Assembly (NCBI GenBank): GCA_036345935.2
Contig: JADWOT020000008.1
Span: 4,877,114-4,941,113, forward strand
Direction: 5' to 3'
Source: Taenia hydatigena
Lineage: Eukaryota > Platyhelminthes > Cestoda > Cyclophyllidea > Taeniidae
Length of the DNA: 64,000 bases
Part shown: positions 1 to 12,100 of the stretch, piece by piece
Position numbering within the stretch: the first letter of the stretch is position 1
Layout of the letters: each line of letters begins with the position of its first letter
Notes under the pieces: model-generated
Told to the model about the DNA's origin: nothing
The model's database searches: none
The model's input: the letters and a program-made list of their open reading frames with translations, nothing else
Position numbers and translations under genes: made by a program

Positions 1-98
1 CATCTGGCAGTGATGGGTTGACCCGTGCCATTAGTTTTTTTATCCTTGAAGTCGTTTTCTTCTGTCTACTTACAAGTTTTAATTCTCGCGATTTTCAG

Positions 99-2839
99 TT
101 GAACAACGTGGATTTGGCTAGCATGCGTGGCTTTGAACACATAAAAGCCACAGTTATTCAATTGGTTGTTCATCACAGCCTTAAAAACCTCAAGGTGAGC
201 GGTCACACGTGTCTTCCTACTTCGACCGAGTAGTCTGCTATAACACTCATGCGGGGGATTGGGAGTGGTTTGCTTATTGAGGTCAAACCCGTCGTAAATG
301 ACCCGACCAGATAGCCTCTCTCCACCAGCTCCGCAATGCTTCACACAATTTCGTATAGAACGAATTAATTCCTAACACTTGATGCAAAGCCGTAATGCTC
401 AATTTTTGTGCTTGATTTTTTTTCCCGTAGAACCTTATGTTGGGTGACCTTTTTGCCGCTGGAGGTGGAAACTGGGTTTACGGAGAGAATCCAGTGTCAA
501 CTCTACCCTGGGATCGGATTAAAACTGCCGACTTCTCTAATAACTTTCTTCACCTTCTCGACCAAACTATTGTTAGTTTTTACACCTCTGTTAACAAAAA
601 CATGTCAATTTCAACATTATCACTACGTTCTACCCCTTTCTTCTAGGCTCTCCTACCAAATGTTGAGATTCTCAATCTCTCTAACAATCTTCTCACTGAA
701 ATTGCGCCTCTTTCATCACTATCACGAATGCGAGTGCTATATCTATCCGACAACCAACTTTACATCGGTGAGGAGGCGAATTCTTGCCTCGCTGAGGTTT
801 GCGAAGATGAGGTGGACGTTCCGGAGGGTCTTGTGCTCGCCTCCTCTGCCGGTACCACTGACTCTGCCACGGAGCGACGCAGACCTCTCCAGACGCCGTT
901 GAAGCCTCTTCGTGAACGCCTCGGTGAGGTTCAAGTTCTCGTGCTGTCTAAAAATGGCCTTCGCTCGGCGGCTCTCGTGGAAGGTCTTTTCAGCCTTCAG
1001 CATCTAGACCTCTCGGACAATAAGATTGACTCGGTGAGTGGGATTGTGTATGCACTACTTATTTGCTTTCCAGTAGAGTGTGATTTATGTTCTTCTCTCA
1101 GTTTGAGGAGCTGGTCTGCTTGGGTGAACTGCCACATTTGAACTCCCTGGAGCTGACAGGAAATCCGATTTGTGATAATGCCTACTACCGACGAAATGTA
1201 CTTAATGTTCTGGGTCCAAGGTTTCCACTGGTAGGTGTCTTTTCTGCAAAAAAGTTGATACTAATCTCCTTAGATTGTTCTGGACGGAAAAAGGGTGACT
1301 GCAAAAGAGTGTGAAAACGTTCGTCTTTATCAGGCTCTCATGAAGGGAGGTGTCGTCTCTCAAGCATCTCCATTGAATGAGTTAAAATCAGCGGCCGCAA
1401 CACTATCATCTACGGGTTCATCTAACCAGATATTGGATCAACGAGAATGCGTAAATATTCAAGTCCACACTGGCGATGAAACCGAACGCGATTCCACGGA
1501 AGCTTATGAAAACAAAGTGGAACTATCGCATGAGGCGAATATAGATTCGGCTAAGAGCAAGACTTTTGTGTCCAGCTCTCCTAGACCGAACGCGTCGGTG
1601 GATGTAACTGACTATTTCCGCGATGTATCTGATGAAGCGATTACAGGATCGCCCTCGAAACCTTCTGAAACTAGTTTAGATCCACAGGGAGTCGATATTT
1701 CATCTCAACATTCACAGTTATTGGAACAATTGTCTCCAGAGACTCATCAAAAGGCAGGTATTTCAGTAACTAAAAATTTGCCCAGTCATCATGAGTGTAA
1801 ATCACCGGTTTTGGTAGAAGGGCACGCTGATACAAGTGAGTCCCGAGCGGACACACAACAGAGCCATTTCTCTGCTGAGCAGTTGCCTGCAAAACAAGTC
1901 GAGCTGGATGACCAAGTAACCAAAGAAACAAAAGACACTTCGAATAAAAATACACCGGATTCCTCGGACATTCATCAAACGCCTCCTAGCGCTAGTGATG
2001 CTGCTTCTTCGAAAAACTTTGTTGATGAGGATGCAGTGGTCGAGCCTTTGCAATCCAAGGGAGTCGATCTTTCAAATACCACTTGCGATGAGGAGTCTTC
2101 AAGCCCTCACCACTTTACTTCAGCTGAATCAAAAGTCTTCACAAGCAACCCAATTAATGTAACTGGGTTGCACTCTAACACTCAACAAGATGGCTTCTCT
2201 GCCGAAAAACTTAATGACGATAAATCATTGAGAGAAAGTAAGTCGGATAATTACGCACCAGAATGTGTCAAACCTGTTTCGAACCTAAATGCGGCTGACT
2301 CATCGAACATTCTTCAAACTGGATCAAAATTGTTAACCAATGAGCCCGAAGGGTTATTTTTGGACACCCAGCAAATTGATCTCTCTACCAAGAAAACATC
2401 AGAAGAACTCGACAAGGCGATCTCAATATCACTTGGAAAACAAAGTGAATCGAGTAATCATGTGACGGGAGGTACAAATGCTCCAAATTTGGCTGATAAT
2501 AATCCAATATGTTCTAATGTTTGCGACTCCAAAAGTGAACACTCATCTGTAGAAAGACATGAAGGCAAGGAATCGGAGTCTTTACCATCCATGGAACAGT
2601 CCTTTGTGGAGAAACCAGGCAGAACGACTGATATTTCCAGTGATGACCCCGAGAATGCGTCTTCCAACCTTCGTCGCCCGCCTTCAGCTGAACATTTGCC
2701 GTCAGTAGCCGAATTTATAATTGGTGATGATTCTTCCAAGTCATTTGCCGATTCGCGAAAATCATTGAGCGACAAATTTGGCTCCGATCTTGACTCCTCC
2801 CAAAGTCCTAAGGGAGGTGCTTCTTCGTCATCTCAATAG
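99..2839 (+). CDS. STK11IP: STK11IP-like leucine-rich-repeat protein, 3' part of gene (5' end outside window)
   Basis: Five exons are visible: 99-194, 431-571, 647-1033, 1102-1230 and 1274-2839. All introns are short, GT-AG and phase 0. They give 771 residues ending at a TAG. Residues 1-79 resemble the start of the STK11IP repeat region, including a Gly-Gly-rich stretch followed by LPW and an N-F-S/N-N-x-L repeat. Exons 3-4 carry further LRR units (VEILNLSNN, VRVLYLSDN-like, LQHLDLSDNKI, LNSLELTGNP). An acidic insert of about 50 residues separates two of the repeats. The LTGNP segment followed by IVLDGKRVT resembles the capping region of STK11IP and nischarin. The long last exon encodes a Ser/Asp/Glu-rich, probably disordered tail. 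In vertebrates STK11IP binds the kinase LKB1. The conserved C-terminal half of the vertebrate protein (about 1,090 residues) was not recognised here, so the protein looks shorter. Nischarin is the main alternative. The upstream exons and start lie outside the window. Confidence 0.65.
1850..2439 (+). repeat. degenerate protein repeats in the tail of the STK11IP-like gene
   Basis: Within the last exon the motif (D/N)TQQ followed by FSAE or LSTK recurs at 1850 (DTQQSHFSAEQL), 2177 (NTQQDGFSAEKL) and 2363 (DTQQIDLSTKKT). DSSDIHQT and DSSNILQT occur between them. Spacing is uneven, 327 and 186 bases. The tail therefore seems to have grown by duplication of an acidic, serine-rich unit that later diverged. 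No function can be given. Confidence 0.5.
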
Positions 2840-3147
2840 CGGATCTCAGCTGCAATAGAGATTATTTACCAAAAATGATATTTGTTGACTGGTGAATTAC
2901 CTTTATTTGCGTTCGATTCCACTTCCTGACTTTCCCATTCACTCTGAATCGTTACTGTTTTCTTTTCGGCTGGAACGCCACATTCACCTCACACGTCCTC
3001 GTTGATTGTATTTTTATACTTTAAACTCCTCTTTGCGTCTGTTAAGAAAAAAATTGTCGGAAGTGACTTGTTTTGCAATTGAATGGCTGCTAATGCTTAA
3101 TTGTCTACTCGCTATGCGTTGTTGTTGATTCTCCTCCTATTTTAGTT
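2840..3147 (+). other. short intergenic spacer between the STK11IP-like gene and RBM17
   Basis: Only 308 bases separate the TAG of the upstream gene from the ATG of RBM17 on the same strand. It must hold the upstream 3' UTR and any RBM17 5' UTR. I see no AATAAA in it. The right half is T-rich and runs into the pyrimidine tract and AG at 3131-3145. No promoter element is evident. Confidence 0.6.
3126..3147 (+). promoter_or_regulatory. candidate trans-splice (or 5' UTR cis-splice) acceptor before RBM17
   Basis: A pyrimidine tract (TGATTCTCCTCCTATTTTAG) ends in AG at 3144-3145, and the RBM17 ATG begins at 3148. An acceptor so close to a start codon, so soon after another gene on the same strand, is what a spliced-leader acceptor looks like in flatworms, where trans-splicing resolves polycistronic transcripts. 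An ordinary acceptor of a 5' UTR intron starting inside the upstream gene is the alternative. The placement is seen; the role is inferred. Confidence 0.45.
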
Positions 3148-6100
3148 ATGGCCTCTAGTTTGTATGACGGTTTAGACGATGTGGAATTGAGCAAAGGAAA
3201 CAGTGCTGGCGGTAGTAGTAGTAGCGGTGGAAGTGGATGGGTTCTTGGAGGCACTACGGGTGCTCCCTCTGGCTCTACATCAACAACGACAACAACTGGA
3301 ATCGGCCGTCTTGTTGCAGCTGCTTCAGGCAATACCACCGCCCCGGGAGGTTATTCGGGGTGAGTTATCCCCCAAACATTTTGCTCTCGCTAACCACAAA
3401 AGGAAATTCATATGCTTCAAGTGATTTTTATTTTTGCTGTGCCTTTAAATGGCACAGTTCTGTCTTTTTGGTGCTTGATTTCTTTCTTTTACTCCGATTG
3501 CACTGATTGAGCTTATTAAGCAAACGCCTAATTAGTGTTTAAGTCGTTTCTTCTCACCTCCTATGGCCTTGTCGATTACATTCCCCAGGTTGTCTTGTGT
3601 AGAGGGTAGGGAGAGGTTCTATCAACTGACCGCACTACTTATTACGTTTCCTGTGCGATCTTCGTTTCCTTAGTTGTCCACTTTTTTAACTTCATCCATA
3701 AAGTGGCGTACGGGGAGATTTCCATTGTTTTTTGCCTGTTTCCATAATTCATCTTTCACGCCATGCCATTACGTGGCTTATGTGAGTTAGGCTGCGTTCC
3801 GCTGTAGGCAATAGCTCGATCTCACGAATCTTCCTTTTTAAGTCCACTCAATTTCCATGTACTATGGTGTTTTTATTAGCTTTTCTAGGTCATATTTTGC
3901 ACCCTCCAAGACATTGCCTGAAACAACTCTCACAAATCAGTTGTTTGGGATGGTTTCGTCCCCCCAAAATAAACTTTTTCCATGTTTTTGACAGTAAGCA
4001 TGGTTATTGCCCAAATCGTTGCTTCATTTCACCAGTTACCATAAGTTTGAAGCAGTGTTTCACTGATGGCTAATCTCAATCACAATGCCCCGAGTTTTCA
4101 TCTCGAATTTGCCTTAAACTATTTTACTTTCAGTAGTCTTACATCATTTGAGACTCATGTGAAATGAATTGAGTAGTCCACCCTAATAACTTATTTCCTT
4201 CCTTTCAAACCGAAGTAAGTCTCATTGCTAGACTGATATTTCGTTCACTTTGCCGTTTTGCTTCACTTGAATGCTTTTAAGGCATACAACTGTAGAGAAG
4301 TTGCCTTGCAAACTCAATTTCACCTTCATCCAGTTATTTTAATGGATCTTGAGCCTCACTTCTCACCGTTTCTCTTCATGCCCTCTTTTCTCTCCCTTAA
4401 TCGCAGAATGCAGCTAATGCAATCTCACATGGCGGCAAAGCGCGCTCAAGGTCGCCGTGGCGGTGGCGGCAGCAGCGACTTCGCTTCTCGGTCCGCCGTA
4501 GCTCCAGTCGTCGATCTGCACCGTCGAGGCGCTGGTGGGGGCGGTGGTGGCACCAACGCTGAAGGCTCCTATCGGTTAGTTGTTCGAATTCCTCTGTCCA
4601 TATCGCTGGATGGACAGTGTGTTTTCCTTGCACCTATTGGTACCCACTTTGCTCTTCAAGTCATACCTTTTTGTGGTACCTCTAGTTCTAGCTCAACACT
4701 TTCAAACTTTTGTTTGTTCAATTTGCGCAGCGTTTCAGGGTAATCCTATAGTTTTAGAATTTTGGCTCCCTAGTTATCCCAGTTGAAATGACTTTAGTGA
4801 GGGCGCGTGGAAAGGCTGGAAGGCTGCTAACACGGGTGAATTGAACATTGCTCCACACCACTGGCATCGTAGTTAGATCACTGGAGACTGAAAAGCGCTC
4901 CCATTGTTCTACTTCAATGCTCTCTTCCTGTTTTAAGCGTGGTCTTCGGCTCTCTCTGTGATCGCTCTTCTGATTTTCGGGTAAATTTGAAATTTATCAC
5001 TTGGGAGGAACAAGGATGATGCAGTCCATTGACGTTCCAGTATGCTCACCCTTCGTTTTAATTGCGGTGGCGTATTGCGTCCTCCGTTAGACGACCTACT
5101 TCATTGGGGAATTTATTTGAGTGGCCCTGATCACAATAGTATGCCTCGTGTGGAATATTATTCCAAAGGTGTGGGGTGGCAATCACTGTATTTCCAGGTC
5201 ATGGTTGTAAATTCATAGTGGCGTTTTGAAGCAGTCATTGAAGAAATTGCTGGAATATTTATCTTATCAGTTGCTACAGTTGCAACATTTATCTTCCCTT
5301 CGCGAAATTCAGGCATGATATATATTTGGCTTCTAATACTCTGACGCCTTAGTTATCAGTGGTTTTACGAGAGTGCTGCAAATGTAAATGTTCATAAGAG
5401 CTAAGGAGCTATTAGCATGACTAACCGCCAGCAAGATAGTCTTTGTAATGTCAGTACCATCGTGCTGCGCTGTTTGATTGAATGGTTTCAACCTTCTCCT
5501 CTTTTCCAGATGAGATTGAGTAGGTTTCTTAAGGCTACTACTATGTGGCTTCTTTATGTGCGACTAAGCATGCATTAAAAGCTTTTCACATCTACAATTC
5601 AATCATTTCGTTTGATTCGGATTTTTGCTATGCAAGCATCTTTTTAAGAGGATATGTACTTTGGCCCGAATTTTATTAGCCATGTGGTGCATTTGGTTTG
5701 GACCTATTTAAAAAAGAATAACGGGAAATGTAACAGCTTTATTTGTGCACAATTGGCCTTCGGATAGCGTAAATTTTACCATAGCTACACCGGGGCTGTC
5801 TCAATTAGGTTGTCAATTATGCTGTTACGATTGTCAGCTCTAAACACCGATTATTTTAGCTGTTAGTTGACTAATTCACGTCTGCAACTATGCTTCCAGA
5901 CAGTGCGACCTGGTTTGAGATTTCACCTTCATCCCCGCCCACCGGCTTGTAACTAGGGTGTTTGGTAATTCGATGTTTTTCCCTCATTCCCCTTAGCCCA
6001 TTTCACTTCATTTAGCAGATGACATTTTCTTTGCTAGTTTTTTTACCAAGAATCGACTCTCGTTTCTACTGTGGTGGTTGCCCAAATGATTCCGTCACAG

Positions 6101-9100
6101 TGGACAGAGGGAGCGCGAGTCCACGGCCCCAACCCACCAGTGCTTATTTTCAAGGGGAAGCGGTGCTTTCCTAAAATGTTTATAATTGTGAGCTCAGATA
6201 CCCTCTTTAATACTATAATGAGGCAATCTTACGGACGTGATACAAAGTAACCTGAAATTGTCCCCTTTATGCTTGAGAAGTGTAATTTTAGTGAAATCGG
6301 GCCTTTCGAGTTTGAAGATTAATCAATTAAAAGGACGAAAAACTAAATTTGTGGCGTTTTTCCCCGCAGCCTTAGTGAACTCAATTCTTAGCATTTAATA
6401 TTAATACAGTCGAATCGTCCTTGGACGGTCTCCTCCATTTCGTTATCGAGGCCAAAATGGTCGCTTTAAAAGTGCCCTTACCTACTTACAATGATGTGAT
6501 CCTTATCAAAACTGTTTTTCGATTCAGTACGCCACTCAAATATCCTATGGTGGTTGAAAGAAAGAAACTGTCTTGACACATTTGTGTACACCGAGCCCAC
6601 AAAGCATTCACCTTTTGTGCCAATAAAGACCAGGCATGCTGCACGCTGTGTGTTCACAGAAATGGTTGCTGTGGGGTGGAAAACACCGTATCAGCAGCTG
6701 TCACTGACGTACAGCCGTTCACGACATTCAAACGTCGTACTGTGGTGAAGTTACCATCATTACCGTACAAACGGTTCTTGAAGCCTTTTGTGCAAATAGT
6801 ATCCACGAGTTCAGGTCTTTTCGTCTTTGGTGACAGGGCACTTTGGTTTTGACTGCACAATATTGTACGCCCACACGCTGCCACTGTTGCCTGTGGTCCT
6901 GATTGGGGGTGTCCTAGCTGGACCACGTAGGACATGTACGCAGCTACCAGTGATGCCAATGGGGCCCAGTCATCATGCAGTGCTAGATATCCTAGAGCTA
7001 CGATCGCAATCCTTTTTACACATGTAGATTTTTGTTTAACCATCACTTGTGACACTAGTACCGCTCAGCAACAGATATCAATGCTTCCTATTTGCATAAA
7101 TCCCTGAGTAAGACTGACAAGAGTTCGGCCACTTCGTATTACTGGACTTTCATTATTTAATGGCAACAAATTCTATTCGCGATGCCTTCCTTAGCCTGAC
7201 ATGGTAGTTTTGCCTACTTCCTTTAAGTCTGAATTTCGTCCACCTTTAAGCCACTTCTCATTATCATTCCCAGCTTTAATCAAATGACGGGCAAGATGGA
7301 ACGCGTTCCCTCTGCATCATCATCGTCCTCCTCCTCAACGAGTCGTCCCACGGGTGGATCCTCCCACTTCACCTCTTCAGTGACCTCAGGTCTGCTCTAC
7401 GGTGAACCGAGTTTGTCTTTGGGCGTGGCGGATGAGTATAACCCTCTATGCCCCAACGATTATGAGGAATTGTCCAGACAGAAACGCGAGAAACGCAAGG
7501 CTGATGTGAGTTCTGTCTCTTTTTAATCAGTCAAGTCAACTTTAACCGCATCTCGCGCTTTGCGGCGTTCAGTTCGCCGCAGACGTTGGAGTTAGGGATG
7601 CGGTGAATCAGACGTGTCAAATTTGATTCTCCTCAATTTCGTTTTCCCATTAACTGTCACTTCTCTGGTGCTGGGGAAGTTTAGCAATAATTTAAAAGGG
7701 AATTTATAATCGTTAGTTAACCGTCCCATTCAAAACCTTTTAATGTAATGACAAATGCTATTTTTTGGACAAGAGTTGATTTGAGTTGACATTGGGAAGA
7801 CCGAAGTCCCTTTCACTCAAACCATTTTCCTACAGAAAAACATGTACCGTTGCCTATGGATTCGCAAAGCTAACCATCACTGGATTAAATAGGGGGAATT
7901 CGATTCAGCTAAAATTATTGTTTTACGAAATATTTAGGTTGGAAGCAATCATTAATTGTTGCGGGAAGTACTTTCAGCATCCTAGCCGGTTCATCTCTTG
8001 TATTCGTCTGTAAAATCACTCAAAGCCAACCCCTAATTATACTTGTAAGACACACTGACCTATTAGACCCCCATAGTAAATAATGCCAACTAAAAATTTA
8101 GAACCGTTTTGCGTGCTCAAGAAATTGGCCCTCTGGTTGAATTAAATTATTAACGCCAGCCAACTTACGATTGCAATAAATCACCTGCTCTCAATTTCAG
8201 TCGTGCAACCATCTTGTTGGTGGTTTTTCTTCCTTTCCCAAGCAAGGCAGATATGCCGTGCGGAAGAAATGAGAGGAGATGACGGAAGGGGTGGGGGGGG
8301 GCGTCTTTTCCGTCCAGCGGCTTCTCGGTGAACTCATACACATAGACCTCTGGTAGCAGATTAGCTTTCTTTTAGGTTGATTGACATCTGTCAAGTTGGC
8401 CATCTGGCCTGTGTGTGACGAGAAGTATTCTTTGCGAGTGCGATTGAGATTCCTCCCATTCTGCGGAATAATGGGTAACAGCTGCCAGGCGGATAATTCC
8501 TCCCGTCTAGAGAGAGAAGGAGAGGGGAAGACGATAATCAACGCAAGCCTGCTGCTTCTGCCAGTAACCTTATCAGGAAGGCAGCTTGTTTTAACTGAAA
8601 GTCCTTTTTGACAACGCTAAGCCATCCTGCGCACAGTTCATCCCAAGTGTGATACTGGTTTACTTTATCGCGAAGCTGTTTGCTGAAAAATCTCGTATAA
8701 TGGGGACTATCGAGCTGGACCAACACACACACACGCTCGAATTTGTCACATTCAACATTCAAATTAGGGTGCGTGGTCCTGATCTGGAAGCTTTTGTAGT
8801 TCGGGGGCGAAATTTGTCTATCAGAGAAAAATAGACTATTTTCTTCCATTCTAGGAATGCAAACGAGATCCACTTCTTACTTGTTTTGGGAAAAGACAAC
8901 AATTTGACGCGAGTTCTTATCAAAGACACCAAAAAAACCTCTCATCAAAGCTCACTAAAAAAGAAACTTTGTCGCTCATTGAAACGAAGTTAGGCGTTTT
9001 GATTAGTCAGGATTCGCGCTTTTCAGCTCCGGATTTTGGGATTTTGATGAATTGGTTTGTACTTTAGGCCATTTGAAGAATTGTCCCTGCAGTGGGTGAC

Positions 9101-12100
9101 ATGCTTTGCTCTGCCAGCAGAAACTGGTAGTCACATTTCCTTTTGCTAAAGTAAAGAGCACGAGCATGGTTTAAACTTAGTGCACCTTTGCATATGATGT
9201 ACGGCCTTTGGGGACTCATTAACACGGCTTCCAATGTGGATTCTTTTCCTTGTGTCGACAAATTCTGGATAAGCTGGTTAATGTACAAATAACTCGAGAA
9301 CATTGTAACAGTTTTTCAACGGCATTAAAGAACTGGGTCAAATGGTTTTGCGCTTCCTGTATTATTATTAAATCTTTTTCGCTCTTCCAGGATCGGATGC
9401 GTGATTCACATAGTGGCGATGGCTTTAGCCGTCGACCAAACCTCTCGGGCAGCGACAGCGGTGGCAGTTCGGACAACTCGGGGGATGATCGCGACGACCG
9501 CGGTCGACGTGTTCGCTCGCACCACCGGCGTCGACCTCCTCCGCCTCCGCCGGCTAGCCGGGCCGCTATTGCTCCACCCAGCAGTCTCCTCGAGGATGTT
9601 GTCGTCACTCCCGGCTCTGATTCTACTACCACCACTACAGCCGGAAGCACCACCGCTGCTGTCGATGCTGATACGGACGAACTCGGTGACTCCATCGCTC
9701 AAGCTGCTTCTGGTAACTATGGCATGTAAGTTAACTCTATTAAACTTGTCAGGCATTCACCTCGTGAGTGTGTGTATGTTTTCTCATTCCGTTCCCCTAC
9801 TTCGCTGTGGGTTTTTCAATGCACCTCCTGAAGTACCTATCAGTTGAGTCACTAGAAGGCGTAGCGTGGACCGATGACGCACAAAATGTGCTTTTTACTG
9901 GATAGATTTCAAACCTAGCTTCCGTTTCCCCCTTTTCTCCCCTTCCTTTTTCTTTAAGACGGGACTTACTCACTCCAACTTTCCATGAATCCTCTACCAC
10001 CTCACCCACCCTTGCTTTCGAGCGCATGCCACAGCTTCGTGTCCCCTTTATCCCAGACAAAATTTCCCCCTTCACAGTCATCTTTTCAATATTTCAAAGG
10101 ATAATCATGTTTTGACCTACCAAGTAATCGACTCTCAACATTCAGTTAAATTGAAAGGGCATCATCACGGGATACCTCTCAATCTTACGATGGCAATAGT
10201 GAATTATCATCCATGGGTCAGGGTCGTTCTTCTCTTCCCTGCCAATCAAAGTGGCATTTAGGCTTGCTTGTACAAAGCAGGGGGCGAATTTTATTAAAAA
10301 TTACCACCGTATCACGCATTTTTGAGTTGGTCCCTCGTTGCTGAGACCTGTAAAAGTGCAAAATCTGTTTTTTTTAATCAGGGATTTGAAATTACGCCTA
10401 ATTTGAACGCTAAAATCGTGCGAATAAGTCAGTGTGGATTTTCTTTACTTTAACTTTGTAGTTGCTTCATTTCAAACTCTCCCTTTTTCGCACATTCTGA
10501 ACTAAACCGGAAAGCTAACAATCACCCTTGATTCCCCATAGGGCTTGAATACTTTTATGCCCTTCTTCGCAGCTTATTTAAATAACTTTTTAAAAAGTAA
10601 TGAGAAGAGCATATTTGTTTAACTGGAGTAGCATTTTGATGCACTTTTGTCGCCTTTGTGCCTCTCCCCATGGCAGTTGACGAGAAGGTCTTTCCACATC
10701 CCCCGCAGCTTAGATTGGCTTTGGTGTTATGGAGAATTCAGCAATTGTTTTTAGTTGTACATAGTCCCTTTGAAAGATTAGAATGGGGGGAGGGGAGAAT
10801 TGTGTGCCCATACCCCATTGCAGGAAGTCTGGACGAAGGGTGCTCGGTGTTTTTCATGTTTGTTATTTCCGAAATTCCCATATTCCCATTGGCCATAAAA
10901 AGGAATCATTAATTTGCACTACTAAAAGGCTTCATAAATCCCATTGTGGTTGTTTAGCCAGTGCTCTTAGTACTTACTGGAACATTTAAGTTGAATGGGG
11001 GTGACTTCACTGTTTGTTGGTACAAACAGCTTGCTTCGTTATTGGCGGCAGTAGGTACAAAGTGTGGTGTTTTTTTAATCTACTCGAGAAATGCGACATT
11101 GCCGTCCAAACCGAAAACATCCGAGAAACTTCCGCTAATCCTTAATCTGCGCACTTGGTATCTTTTTTCCACTTATTGCGAAGAAAGAAAAGGATAAGCA
11201 TGGCTTCTCCCCAATTTCACTGTTAGATAGTGGATAGAATTTTTTATTCTTTGCGTTATCAATTTGATAAGGAACAAGGGAAATTCACAGCACATTCTTC
11301 AACGATGTGTTTAGTTTGTGTGTTTATGTTTCGGGGAGGCCTGTGGTTGATTTTACCACAGAAAAAAAAACAAAAGTGCCCACCCTAACACCACTTCCCT
11401 GGTTTTGGTATTATCTGTCGCAGGTGTCCAGAAGCCGCACAACACAAAACTCGTTCATTTTGATGTGTGGATATATTTTTTATTCACGAAGAAAAAACGG
11501 TGTTACAAACCACAAAAAGGCACTTTGCAGTTTTCACTGGAGCTATAAAATCATTGAAATGAAGGAAATATGTTTACTTGTTTGAGCAACTCCATCCACC
11601 TGTTTCTTTTGATTTTCAAGCAACGTCGTGGCGGCAAAAATGATGGCTCGAATGGGCTACCGTCAAGGTCAGGGCTTAGGCAAAGAGGGTCAGGGGATGT
11701 CATCAGCCCTGGTTGTTGAGAAGACCAGTCGTCGGGGTGGCAAGATCATCCACGAGAAGGACCTTCAACGCACTCAGGAGGCGGAAATGGCATTGGCTGC
11801 TGGTGGAATGGGTGTGGAACAGCAAATGCCAACTACGCCACTCAATGCCACGGAGGTATGTTTGTATTACTTTGAACAAAAAAATACATCTGCTTTTATC
11901 CTTCATTATGTCAAAGCACTTGAAAGACGTTATCGAGCATACGAGTCTGGAAGGTCTGAATGCTCGTAGCGTGGATGACATAGGCCGAATCCTTGGACCA
12001 TTAACATTTCCGATAAAAAATATAGCCAGTGTACTTTTGTAGGTATCTCCACTGAGGTTCCTTGTCACAAGTTGCCAAGACTACTTGAACAGTGAACCAT

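Noticed and set aside
9219..9756. Long antisense frames rich in Ser, Val and Arg opposite RBM17 exon 4
   Set aside because: They are shadows of the low-complexity coding exon on the plus strand; splice signals, phase and homology support only the plus-strand reading.
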